In this document: in pieces, positions 36,358 through 44,531 of the stretch
How the letters are laid out: the number at the start of each line of letters is the position of its first letter
How positions within the stretch are numbered: position 1 is the first letter of the stretch
NCBI GenBank assembly: GCA_944387445.1
Contig: CALXEX010000009.1
Coordinates: 1-57,971 of the forward strand
DNA length: 57,971 nucleotides
Reading direction: 5' to 3'
Source: an uncultured Clostridia bacterium
GTDB lineage: Bacteria; Bacillota; Clostridia; TANB77; CAG-508
Notes under the pieces: model-generated
The model's database searches: none
The model's input: the letters and a program-made list of their open reading frames with translations, nothing else
What the model was told of the DNA's origin: nothing
Position numbers and translations under genes: made by a program

Positions 36358-37755
36358 ATGGATATATATGTATATAATACATTAACAAAAGAAAAAGATC
36401 TGTTTAAGCCAATCAATCAAAAGGAAGTAAGAATATATTCATGTGGACCAACTGTATATAAAGATGCAACGATTGGAAATATGAGAACCAATATATTTCA
36501 AGATGTTCTAAGAAGAATGCTAAAATATAATGGATATACAATTAAACATGTTATGAACATAACAGATGTAGGACATTTGGTTTCTGATGGAGACGAAGGG
36601 GAAGACAAGATGATTAAATCAGCTAGAGAAGAACATAAAACACCATTAGAAATAGCGGAGCATTATACAAAGTTATTTTTTGATGACTTACAAGATTTAA
36701 ATATTGAAATACCTGAAATTATTTGTAAAGCAACAGATTATATTCCAGAAATGCTAGAATATGTAAAAGAATTGGTAGAAAAAGGATATGCCTATGAAAC
36801 GTCAACTGCTATCTACTTTGATGTTTCTAAATTAGATAAATATCCAGTTTTATCAAATGTAAATGTAGAAGAACAAAAAGCAGGGGCAAGAGTAGATGTA
36901 GATCCAGAAAAGAAAAATCCATATGATTTTGCATTATGGATAAAAGCTCCAGAAAATCATTTAATGAAATGGGATAGTCCATGGGGACCAAGTTATCCAG
37001 GCTGGCATATTGAATGTTCTGCAATGTCAAGAAAACATTTAGGAGAACAATTTGATATTCATACAGGAGGAATTGATTTAATCCCAACACATCATGAAAA
37101 TGAAATTGCACAAAGTAAAGGTGTATGTGGTAAAATTCCAGCTAACTATTGGATACATGGAGAATATTTATTAATTAATGGTGGCAAAATGTCAAAAAGT
37201 TTAGGAAATGTCTATTTATTAAAAGACATTAAAGAAAAAGGATATGACCCATTGGTATATAAATTATTATGTTATACTTGTAGTTATAGAAATAAATTGA
37301 ATTTTACATGGGAAGGAATAGAAGCATCTTCAAAATCACTAGAAAGATTAAGAAATGGCTATCAAATAAATAAAAATGGAACAGACACTTTAAATGAAGA
37401 AGATAAAAAAGAATTAGATAGATTAGAAAATGAATTCCATAAAGCCATTAATGATGATATGAATATGCCACTAGCCATGAGTTTTGTATGGGAAGTAATT
37501 AAATATCCTAAAAAATCACCTGAGATTGCTGAATTACTAAAAAAATTCGATACAGTATTAGGAATTAAAATTGATAAAGAGGAAACAAAGAAAGAGATAG
37601 AAATTCCAGAAGAAGTGTTAAAACTTGTAGAAGAAAGAAAAAAGGCAAGACAAGAAAAAAATTGGGCAGAGTCAGATAGATTAAGAGATTTAATTAAAGA
37701 AAAAGGTTATGAAGTAAAAGACACAAAAGCTGGAATGGAAATTTGTAAAATCTAA
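36358..37755 (+). CDS. cysS: Cysteinyl-tRNA synthetase
   Basis: A 465-residue class I aminoacyl-tRNA synthetase. The HIGH motif reads TIGN in PTVYKDATIGNMRT, a change of its first residue. KMSKS is intact in GGKMSKSLGN. The zinc site uses the Cys in YSCGPT, WHIECSAMS and the HHENEIAQS block. The RBS GAAAGGAAG precedes the ATG. No T-box leader is seen; the gene follows the PBP gene too closely. A strong terminator follows. Confidence 0.97.
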   Translation: MDIYVYNTLTKEKDLFKPINQKEVRIYSCGPTVYKDATIGNMRTNIFQDVLRRMLKYNGYTIKHVMNITDVGHLVSDGDEGEDKMIKSAREEHKTPLEIAEHYTKLFFDDLQDLNIEIPEIICKATDYIPEMLEYVKELVEKGYAYETSTAIYFDVSKLDKYPVLSNVNVEEQKAGARVDVDPEKKNPYDFALWIKAPENHLMKWDSPWGPSYPGWHIECSAMSRKHLGEQFDIHTGGIDLIPTHHENEIAQSKGVCGKIPANYWIHGEYLLINGGKMSKSLGNVYLLKDIKEKGYDPLVYKLLCYTCSYRNKLNFTWEGIEASSKSLERLRNGYQINKNGTDTLNEEDKKELDRLENEFHKAINDDMNMPLAMSFVWEVIKYPKKSPEIAELLKKFDTVLGIKIDKEETKKEIEIPEEVLKLVEERKKARQEKNWAESDRLRDLIKEKGYEVKDTKAGMEICKI

Positions 37756-37761
37756 GTAAGG

Positions 37762-37813
37762 AAAATGAATCTAACTTATTAAAGAAATGGTTAATAAGGA
37801 GGATTCATTTTTT
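37762..37813 (+). terminator. Terminator of cysS
   Basis: Long stem AAAATGAATC..CTTATTAA with TTAATAAG..GGATTCATTTT, ending in TTTTTT. Confidence 0.85.
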
Positions 37814-37817
37814 GATA

Positions 37818-37874
37818 CTTGTTGTATACGAAAAATAAACCCATCTCCTCCTGCAGTGCAGATGGAGATGGGTT
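37818..37874 (-). terminator. Terminator of the 37879 gene with downstream motif
   Basis: On the minus strand, AACCCATCTCC/GGAGATGGGTT (37874-37838, 15-base loop) and a T-run, followed at once by TCGTATACAACAAG (37831-37818). That same 14-mer follows the groEL terminator. Confidence 0.8.
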
Positions 37875-37878
37875 GAAT

Positions 37879-38295
37879 TTACTGAGTTGCTAGGTAGGAG
37901 AGCCTATCATACAACTTTTGAGAAATCTTGGGCGATGACCCATTAACTAAACAACGGAACCATGTGCCAGCATCTTTATAATAGATTTTGACATCAAAGT
38001 CCATTGCATCATGTGGTGCATAGATATAAAACACCACTTTTTCTGGGTCACAATTATACTGATTTTTTACAAAATCAGCGAGCATCGCCTTTTCCTCGGC
38101 ATGCGTGTTGTCATCAGCCGTTTCAAGAGTTTCCTCTATAAAGGCTGAATCCCGTACTCTTGTAGACGGAGGGGCGAACAGCTCGGCAATAACCACTATT
38201 ACTGATAAGATACCAATGATTATTACAAAGGTACCCCCTACTTTACAAACATTGTCGAAAAAATCCTTTTTCTCTTTTTTTCCATTTTTTTTCAT
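37879..38295 (-). CDS. Membrane-anchored protein of probable foreign origin
   Basis: A 138-residue protein: a Lys-rich start, one hydrophobic helix (about residues 18-42), then an outward domain with two cysteines. I do not recognise the family. Its codon use stands apart: GCC, CGC, GAC and CTC-type codons and a clearly higher G+C than the flanking genes, including a GC-rich terminator. It is next to the large palindrome at 38466-38726. Recent acquisition is likely. RBS AGGGAGAG. Confidence 0.65.
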   Translation of the reverse strand: MKKNGKKEKKDFFDNVCKVGGTFVIIIGILSVIVVIAELFAPPSTRVRDSAFIEETLETADDNTHAEEKAMLADFVKNQYNCDPEKVVFYIYAPHDAMDFDVKIYYKDAGTWFRCLVNGSSPKISQKLYDRLSYLATQ

Positions 38296-38465
38296 TTTTT
38301 CTCTCCCTATTTTTCTTCTTCTTGCTACATCTATATTGAAATCACCAAAAAAGGTGATGGGTTTTCTACTTTAAACAATTTTGCTTGAGTCTCAAATATT
38401 ATATCAGATTTACATAATTTTGCAAAGAACCAGAGAGTAAAGTTACAAAAAATTGAGAAATTACG

Positions 38466-38726
38466 GTTACAATTCACAGCTTAATCAATCCCCCTGGAAG
38501 CTTATGTTTTTCTAGATTTCATAAATTTCTCGGCTCAATACAAATAATAAGAAACTCTAAAATCATTTTATGGCACCCTTTCACTTAGTCCTCGCTACGC
38601 TCGACGCGAACATTTTCCATAAAATGATTCAAGAGTTTCTAATTATTTTCCAATCACATTCGAAATTTTATTCAATCTAGAAAAACATAAGCTTCCAGGG
38701 GGATTGATTAAGCTGTGAATTGTAAC
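38466..38726. repeat. Nested palindrome with perfect 53-base outer arms
   Basis: Outer arms 38466-38518 and 38674-38726 are exact complements. Inner arms 38550-38573 and 38617-38640 pair at 22 of 24 positions. Read on the minus strand it has the same connectors as the element at 32.4 kb (TTCGAATGTGATTGG on one side, TATTGAGCCGAGAAAT on the other) and the same core words (ATGTTCGCG, TAGCGAGG, AGTGAAAG). The arm sequences are unrelated. No ORF. Confidence 0.9.
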
Positions 38727-38848
38727 AAATTATACACAGAATAGTAACTAAAAAGATTTATTTTTACTTAAATATTGTAAGATAAACTTGTACTTTTTGG
38801 AAACTAGTAATATAATATAAACATATAAAAAAAGAAAGGAATGATTTT

Positions 38849-39853
38849 ATGGCAATATTATTACCAGGAGGAGCTGGATTTATTGGAAGTCACACAGCAG
38901 TAGAATTATTAAATGCAGGAAAAGAAATTGTAATTATAGATGATTTCTCTAATAGCAAACCAAGTGTATTAGATGCTATTAAGAAAATAACAGGAAAAGA
39001 TTTTAAGTTTTATGAAATGAATTACATGGATAGAGAAAAACTAGAAAATGTTTTCGAAGAAAATGAAATAGAAGCAGTTATCAATTTTGCAGGATTCAAA
39101 TCAGTAGGAGAATCTGTACAAAAACCAATTGAATATTATACAAATAATATTTCAGGAGCATTAGTCGTATTAGACACGATGAGAAAATATAATTGTAAAA
39201 CATTTATATTTAGTTCATCAGCAACTGTTTATGGAGAGCCAGAAACAATTCCAATAACAGAAGAATGTAAAACAGGTGGAACAACAAATCCATATGGTAC
39301 AAGTAAATTATTTATTGAACAAATATTAAAAGATACATATCACTCAGATAATACCTGGAATATTTGTATATTAAGATATTTTAATCCAGTAGGGGCACAT
39401 GAAAGTGGACTAATTGGAGAAGAACCACAAGGAATTCCAAATAACTTAATGCCATATATTGTGCGTGTTGCAGCAGGAATCTTACCAGAATTATCTGTAT
39501 TTGGTAATGATTATGATACACCAGATGGAACAGGCGTAAGAGATTATATTCATGTTGTTGATTTAGCAAAAGGACATGTAAAAGCTTTAGAAAAAATAGA
39601 AAAAGAAAAAGAAGGATTGTATATCTACAATTTAGGAACAGGAAAAGGATACAGTGTGTTAGATATGGTAAAAGCCTTTGAAAAGGCAACAGGACAAAAA
39701 GTACCATATAAAATTACAGGAAGAAGAGAAGGAGATATTGCAACTTGTTATGCAGATCCTCAAAAAGCAAAAGAAGAATTAGGGTGGACTGCAGAAAAAA
39801 CATTAGAAGATATGTGTTTAGATTCATGGAATTATATTCAAAATGAACATTAG
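38849..39853 (+). CDS. galE: UDP-glucose 4-epimerase
   Basis: A 334-residue short-chain dehydrogenase-type epimerase that interconverts UDP-glucose and UDP-galactose. The NAD-binding GGAGFIGSHTAVELL is at the start. The catalytic Ser/Tyr/Lys set is in FSSSATVYG and NPYGTSK. The RYFNPVGAHESGLIGEEPQGIPNNLMPYI block is typical of GalE. RBS AAAGGAA. The stop codon TAG at 39851 is the first triplet of the arm of a palindromic element, so the insertion may have set the gene's end. Confidence 0.95.
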   Translation: MAILLPGGAGFIGSHTAVELLNAGKEIVIIDDFSNSKPSVLDAIKKITGKDFKFYEMNYMDREKLENVFEENEIEAVINFAGFKSVGESVQKPIEYYTNNISGALVVLDTMRKYNCKTFIFSSSATVYGEPETIPITEECKTGGTTNPYGTSKLFIEQILKDTYHSDNTWNICILRYFNPVGAHESGLIGEEPQGIPNNLMPYIVRVAAGILPELSVFGNDYDTPDGTGVRDYIHVVDLAKGHVKALEKIEKEKEGLYIYNLGTGKGYSVLDMVKAFEKATGQKVPYKITGRREGDIATCYADPQKAKEELGWTAEKTLEDMCLDSWNYIQNEH

Positions 39854-40189
39854 GGACGTGCCAAAATGGACAAAAAATGGTCAAAAGGGACAGACCTATC
39901 CCCAAATCTTTTTAAGGTTATCATATTATAAAACATTATATTAAATAATTTAGGAATGACGAATGCAAATGAAATCATGTTAGAAAAAATTAAAGGTATA
40001 TAATAGAAGAATCTCAAAACTTGATTTTGAGAGGTGCCTATTAGATACCTTTAATTTTTCTTTATGATGTAATGCTAGCCGAGGAATGTTATAAATTATT
40101 TAATATAATGTTTCAATTAGTTTCATGATAATAATTTTTTATAGGTCTGTCCCTTTTGACCATTTTTTGTCCATTTTGGCACGTCCCTA
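39851..40189. repeat. Triple-nested palindrome between galE and the Crp/Fnr gene
   Basis: Perfect 49-base outer arms (39851-39899, 40141-40189) of the GGGACGTG...GGGACAGACC family. Inside are perfect 22-base arms (39931-39952, 40092-40113) and perfect 15-base arms (39985-39999, 40045-40059), with a TCTCAAAA/TTTTGAGA hairpin at the centre. The connector between the second and third arms has GACGAATGC on the left and CTAGCCGAGGAAT on the right, like the connectors at 32.4 and 38.5 kb. Both flanking genes end on the outermost TAG of this element. Confidence 0.9.
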
Positions 40190-40819
40190 TTTGTAAAGTA
40201 AAATAATTCGATTTCCTACTTTTTCAATAAAGCCATCTTCTTTTAATAATTTTAGTTCTCTCATCATAGCACTTCTGTCAACACTTAAATAATCTGCTAA
40301 ATCAGTAAGAGAGAATGGTAGTTCAAAAGAAGTGCTTAGTTTTCTGGTAGAAAGTAAAGAAAAATAGCCAAGTAGTTTATCTCTCGTAGATCTTTTGGTT
40401 AATAATTCAATTCGCATATTTAAATCCGTTACTTTATTTAAAATCAATTGTGGTAAATTTTCAGATAAGGTCTGATGAAATTTACAATTATTTTTACATT
40501 TATGGAAAATATCATCATAGATATAGAAAAGAACAGTACAATTTGATTTGGCTTCTACTAATAATTCATTATTTGTTGTAATCGTATAAAATACTTCACC
40601 AAAAAGAGCATTTTTTGAAAAATGTTCTACAATTGTTCGATTACCATTTAAGTCATAACGTACTAAATCAGCATGTCCATCTAGTAATATACATAATTGA
40701 TTTCGATTTTTAATATAAGTTGTAACAACTTCATTTTTGCTAAAGACTTTTTTCTGCTTTTTTTGACAAGAATTTGAAAAGTCAAGAATAAAGTTTTCTA
40801 GGTCAAAGTTGGTGTTCAC
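40187..40819 (-). CDS. Crp/Fnr-family transcriptional regulator
   Basis: A 210-residue regulator that starts at GTG (40819) with GGAGG 7 bases upstream. An N-terminal cyclic-nucleotide-binding-like barrel (about 20-110) is followed by the long dimer helix and a winged helix (LPFSLTDLADYLSVDRSAMMRELKLLKEDGFIEK, about 168-202). The barrel lacks the usual cAMP phosphate cassette. Cysteines at 18, 43, 94, 108 and 112 (KCKNNC) could hold a metal or Fe-S sensor, but the FNR spacing is not met. It is divergent from nrdD, and two GTTGC-N4-GCAAC palindromes lie in between. Its stop codon comes from the palindromic element. Confidence 0.9.
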   Translation of the reverse strand: MNTNFDLENFILDFSNSCQKKQKKVFSKNEVVTTYIKNRNQLCILLDGHADLVRYDLNGNRTIVEHFSKNALFGEVFYTITTNNELLVEAKSNCTVLFYIYDDIFHKCKNNCKFHQTLSENLPQLILNKVTDLNMRIELLTKRSTRDKLLGYFSLLSTRKLSTSFELPFSLTDLADYLSVDRSAMMRELKLLKEDGFIEKVGNRIILLYK

Positions 40820-40864
40820 GGCTTTTCCTCCTTTAAAATAACATAAGTATTATATATTAAAAAA

Positions 40865-40878
40865 GTTGCAAAAGCAAC
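40865..40878. promoter_or_regulatory. Putative Crp/Fnr operator 1
   Basis: Perfect palindrome GTTGC-AAAA-GCAAC, 46 bases upstream of the Crp/Fnr start codon; a likely autoregulatory site. The half-site and 4-base spacer fit the TTGnn-N4-nnCAA layout of this family. Confidence 0.65.
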
Positions 40879-40987
40879 AAAACTACAAAAATATTTTTGT
40901 AATATTTTTGTAACATATTTGTAATATAAGAAAAAAGCTTAGAGGGGGAAGTGATTAAGAAGTGAAAAAAATTTTTTTTCATAATGT

Positions 40988-41001
40988 GTTGCTTTTGCAA
41001 C
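40988..41001. promoter_or_regulatory. Putative Crp/Fnr operator 2
   Basis: Perfect palindrome GTTGC-TTTT-GCAAC. Its centre is about 41 bases upstream of the transcript start predicted from the nrdD -10 box, the position of class II activator sites. Confidence 0.7.
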
Positions 41002-41022
41002 GGAAAATAAAAATGGTAGGGG

Positions 41023-41028
41023 TATAAT
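41023..41028 (+). promoter_or_regulatory. nrdD: -10 box of nrdD promoter
   Basis: TATAAT with no recognisable -35 hexamer 17 bases upstream (AACGGA-like). That fits an activator-dependent promoter served by the palindrome at 40988-41001. Confidence 0.65.
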
Positions 41029-41060
41029 GTAACCATACTAATCGAAGGAGGAAATGTAAA

Positions 41061-43187
41061 ATGAAAGTTATTAAAAGGGATGGAAGAGCTGTAGATTATG
41101 ATAGAGCAAAAATTCAAACAGCTATCGAAAAAGCAAATCAAGAGGTAAAACCAAAAGAAAGAGCCAATAAGGAAGATATAAAAGGAATTATTCAATATAT
41201 AGAAGAATTAAATAAAAAAAGAATGCTAGTAGAAGATATCCAAGATATTATTGAAGAGAAATTAATGGAAATCGAAAAATATGAGCTAGCTAAAAAATAT
41301 ATTGTATATAGATATACAAGAGCATTGGTTAGAAAACAAAATACAACAGATGAAACCATATTAGGATTAATCAGAAATGAGAATAAAGAATTAGCAGAAG
41401 AAAACTCTAATAAAAATACATTACTTGCTTCAACACAAAGAGATTATATTGCAGGTGAAGTATCAAGAGATTTAACAAGAAGATTATTATTACCAGAAAA
41501 AATTGCCAAAGCAGACGCTGATGGAGTTTTACATTTCCACGACGCAGATTATTTCGTTCAACCAATTTTTAACTGTTGTTTAATTAACATAGCAGATATG
41601 CTAGATAATGGAACCGTTATGAATGGAAAAATGATAGAAAGTCCAAAAAGTTTCCAAGTAGCATGTACAGTTACAACACAAATTATTGCAGCAGTTGCTA
41701 GTAACCAATATGGTGGACAATCAGTTGATTTAAAACATTTAGGAAAATATTTAAGAAAAAGCTATAATAAATTTAAATCAGAAATAGAGAAAAAATATAA
41801 AGGAAAATTATCTGACAAAATCATAGAAGATTTAGTACAAGATAGATTAAAAGCAGAATTAAAAGCAGGTGTACAAACGATTCAATATCAAATTAATACT
41901 TTAATGACAACAAACGGACAATCTCCTTTTGTAACATTATTCTTACATCTAGAAGAAGGAGATCCATACATCAAAGAAAATGCCATGATTATTGAAGAAG
42001 TATTAAGACAAAGATATCAAGGTATCAAAAATGAAGCAGGTGTATATGTAACACCAGCATTCCCAAAACTAGTATATGTATTAGATGAATGTAACTGCTT
42101 AAAAGGTGGAGAATATGATTATCTAACAAAATTAGCTGTTAAATGTTCAGCAAAGAGAATGTATCCAGATTATATATCAGCTAAGAAAATGAGAGAAAAC
42201 TATGAAGGCAATGTATTTAGCCCAATGGGATGTAGAAGTTTCTTATCACCTTGGAAAGATGAAAATGGAAACTATAAATTTGAAGGAAGATTTAATCAAG
42301 GTGTTGTTAGTATCAACTTACCACAAGTTGCAATTGTTGCAGATGGTGATGAAGATAAATTCTGGAAATTATTAGATGAAAGACTAGAACTATGTAAAGA
42401 AGCCTTAATGTGTAGACATTATGCATTACTTGGAACACATTCAGATATTAGCCCAATTCACTGGCAATATGGTGCTATCGCAAGACTTGCAAAAGGTGAA
42501 AAGATAGACAAATTATTATATGGTGGCTATTCAACAATTTCATTAGGATACATTGGTATATACGAAATGACAAAAGTCATGAAAGGGGTATCACATACAA
42601 CACCAGAAGGTCATGATTTTGCAATTAAAGTTATGAGACATTTGAGAGAAACTGTAGATAGATGGAAAAAAGAAACCAATATTGGATTTGCATTATATGG
42701 AACACCAGCAGAAAGTTTATGTTACAAATTTGCTAGAATTGATAAAGAGAAATTTGGTACAATAAAAGATGTAACAGATAAAGGATATTATACAAATTCA
42801 TACCATGTAGATGTAAGAGAAAAAATTGATGCATTTGCTAAACTTTCATTTGAAAGTGAATTCCAAAAAATATCTTCAGGTGGAGCTATTTCATATATTG
42901 AAATACCAAATATGCAAAAGAATATTGATGCATTAGAAACAGCTGTTAAATTTATCTATGATAATATTCAATATGCTGAATTTAATACAAAATCAGATTA
43001 TTGCCATGTTTGTGGATTTGATGGAGAAATTATTATTAATAAAGATAATGAATGGGAATGCCCAAACTGTGGAAATAAAGACCACTCAAAAATGACAGTT
43101 GTTAGAAGAACTTGCGGATATCTAGGAGAAAACTTCTGGAATGCAGGAAAAACAAAAGAAATTAAACAAAGAGTATTACACTTGTAG
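41061..43187 (+). CDS. nrdD: Anaerobic ribonucleoside-triphosphate reductase
   Basis: A 708-residue class III, oxygen-sensitive enzyme that makes dNTPs. An N-terminal ATP-cone (KVIKRDGRAVDYDRAKIQTAIEKA) is the allosteric domain. The C-terminal zinc site CHVCG...CPNCG and the RTCGYLGENFWNAGK segment are diagnostic; Gly696 in NAGK should carry the glycyl radical. RBS GGAGG. nrdG, encoding its activase, is 78 bases downstream. A likely Fnr-type activator site lies in the promoter. Confidence 0.97.
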   Translation: MKVIKRDGRAVDYDRAKIQTAIEKANQEVKPKERANKEDIKGIIQYIEELNKKRMLVEDIQDIIEEKLMEIEKYELAKKYIVYRYTRALVRKQNTTDETILGLIRNENKELAEENSNKNTLLASTQRDYIAGEVSRDLTRRLLLPEKIAKADADGVLHFHDADYFVQPIFNCCLINIADMLDNGTVMNGKMIESPKSFQVACTVTTQIIAAVASNQYGGQSVDLKHLGKYLRKSYNKFKSEIEKKYKGKLSDKIIEDLVQDRLKAELKAGVQTIQYQINTLMTTNGQSPFVTLFLHLEEGDPYIKENAMIIEEVLRQRYQGIKNEAGVYVTPAFPKLVYVLDECNCLKGGEYDYLTKLAVKCSAKRMYPDYISAKKMRENYEGNVFSPMGCRSFLSPWKDENGNYKFEGRFNQGVVSINLPQVAIVADGDEDKFWKLLDERLELCKEALMCRHYALLGTHSDISPIHWQYGAIARLAKGEKIDKLLYGGYSTISLGYIGIYEMTKVMKGVSHTTPEGHDFAIKVMRHLRETVDRWKKETNIGFALYGTPAESLCYKFARIDKEKFGTIKDVTDKGYYTNSYHVDVREKIDAFAKLSFESEFQKISSGGAISYIEIPNMQKNIDALETAVKFIYDNIQYAEFNTKSDYCHVCGFDGEIIINKDNEWECPNCGNKDHSKMTVVRRTCGYLGENFWNAGKTKEIKQRVLHL

Positions 43188-43197
43188 AACAAGAAAA

Positions 43198-43232
43198 TTG
43201 GAACGTTAGGGATATATGCCAAAACGTTCCAA
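43198..43232. repeat. Hairpin between nrdD and nrdG
   Basis: Perfect 10-bp stem TTGGAACGTT/AACGTTCCAA. The loop contains TAGGGATATATGCCAA, which resembles the TAGGGACGTGCCAA end of the dispersed palindromes, so it may be a decayed copy. It could also tune nrdD against nrdG. Confidence 0.7.
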
Positions 43233-43265
43233 AATTCACCTAAAGAGAGAAAAGAGGGATAGAAT

Positions 43266-43787
43266 ATGAATTATGCAGATATAAAAAGAGTAGATGTAGC
43301 AAATGGAGAGGGAGTTAGAGTATCCGTATTTGTCAGTGGATGCAATCATCATTGTAAAGGATGCTTTAATGAATGTGCATGGGATTTTAATTATGGTAAT
43401 AAATTTACAGATGAACAAATAGACCAAGTAATTAATTATTTAGACCATGACTATATTTCAGGACTATCTCTTTTAGGAGGAGAGCCTTTAGAAAAACAAA
43501 ATCAAGAAGGACTTTTACCATTAGTGAAAAAAGTAAAAGAAAAGTTTCCTAATAAAGATATATGGTGTTATACAGGCTTTGATTTTGAAAAAGATGTTGT
43601 CGGAAAAATGGCTCCTAATAATGAAACAACAAAAGAGCTTTTGAAATATATAGATGTTATGGTAGATGGTAAGTTTGAAGAAGATAAAAAGGATTTAAGT
43701 CTTAGATTTAGAGGTTCTTCAAATCAAAGAATCTTAGATGTTCAAGAAAGTTTGAAAGAGCATAAACCAGTAGAGTTTAAATTATAA
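43266..43787 (+). CDS. nrdG: Anaerobic ribonucleotide reductase-activating protein
   Basis: A 173-residue radical SAM enzyme that installs the glycyl radical on NrdD. The 4Fe-4S ligands are C26, C30 and C33 in SGCNHHCKGCFN. The SAM-binding LLGGEPLE motif follows near residue 74. Normal length. RBS AGAGGGA. Confidence 0.96.
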   Translation: MNYADIKRVDVANGEGVRVSVFVSGCNHHCKGCFNECAWDFNYGNKFTDEQIDQVINYLDHDYISGLSLLGGEPLEKQNQEGLLPLVKKVKEKFPNKDIWCYTGFDFEKDVVGKMAPNNETTKELLKYIDVMVDGKFEEDKKDLSLRFRGSSNQRILDVQESLKEHKPVEFKL

Positions 43788-43806
43788 ATTGTTTTAAATA
43801 GTTATA

Positions 43807-43847
43807 AAAAGTAGTTATGTTTCAATGAAATGAATGTAACTACTTTT
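43807..43847 (+). terminator. Probable terminator of nrdDG
   Basis: Stem AAAAGTAGTTA/TAACTACTTTT with a 19-base loop and a weak T-rich tail. Confidence 0.55.
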
Positions 43848-43919
43848 ATATTTATATAAAAACAAAAGAAGTTCATTTTTTGAAAATTGCTGAGAAAATA
43901 CAGGTAGAGGAAAGAAAGG

Positions 43920-43948
43920 TTGAAAAATCAATAAAAACAGAGTATAAT
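43920..43948 (+). promoter_or_regulatory. Promoter of the 44039 gene
   Basis: TTGAAA at 43920-43925, 17 bases, then TATAAT at 43943-43948. Confidence 0.75.
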
Positions 43949-44038
43949 ATTACAGAGTCATTTGCAGAATATTCCTATATTAGAAAACACAAAGACTCGT
44001 GACATAAAAAAATAATTAAAGATAGGAGAGAAGAAAAA

Positions 44039-44386
44039 ATGAGTGGAAGTAAAGAATTGATGCGGTCTGTTGCGGAGAAAATCTGTGAACAGGAGAAAGG
44101 AATAGAAAATCTTAAAGTGCAGAGATATTTAAGAGGGTTACAGGAAGAATTAAAAAGTAGCACTTCTTATGAGGATTTTCTTAAAAAGCTTGTTCAAGAA
44201 GAAGGCGATGAGGAGACGTCTTTGACTTACATAGCAATAGTGAATCTCATAAAGGCAGTATTAAAAGAATGTTGTGATTCAAAAACAAAGGCAGAATACA
44301 TGCTGGCATTTTTGAAAGACATGTTTTCTGACTTGAATGAAGCTGTGAAGGCTTCAAGAGTTTATGAGAAACTGAAAGAGGAGTGA
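44039..44386 (+). CDS. Small helical protein of probable foreign origin
   Basis: A 115-residue, all-helical, charged protein without membrane segment. No known family recognised. Codons such as CGG, GCG and CTG, rare in neighbouring genes, and a GC-rich terminator set it apart, as for the gene at 37879-38295. It has its own promoter, the RBS AGGAGAG and its own terminator, so it is a complete single-gene cassette. Confidence 0.65.
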   Translation: MSGSKELMRSVAEKICEQEKGIENLKVQRYLRGLQEELKSSTSYEDFLKKLVQEEGDEETSLTYIAIVNLIKAVLKECCDSKTKAEYMLAFLKDMFSDLNEAVKASRVYEKLKEE

Positions 44387-44406
44387 CCAATTTCTTCGTT
44401 TCACTC

Positions 44407-44463
44407 AAAAATCCCCGGGCAAATCGTTTGGTAGTATCAGATGATTTCGCCCGGGATTTTATT
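44407..44463 (+). terminator. GC-rich terminator of the 44039 gene
   Basis: AAAATCCCCGGGC pairs with GCCCGGGATTTT, loop about 28 bases with further pairing. Much richer in G+C than other terminators in the window. Confidence 0.8.
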
Positions 44464-44531
44464 GTCTTAAATAGCAAGATTCTTATTATATATAAAAAGG
44501 AAAAAATGAGTCTGTCCCCAAAATCCCTTTT

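Noticed and set aside
36007..36416. Minus- and plus-strand frames over the PBP tail
   Set aside because: Low-complexity shadows of the Thr/Asn/Gly repeat.
44505..44531. Half copy of a GGGACAGACC palindrome near the gatD end (GAGTCTGTCCCC)
   Set aside because: Only about 10 bases match and no partner arm is seen, so chance or a tiny relic cannot be separated.
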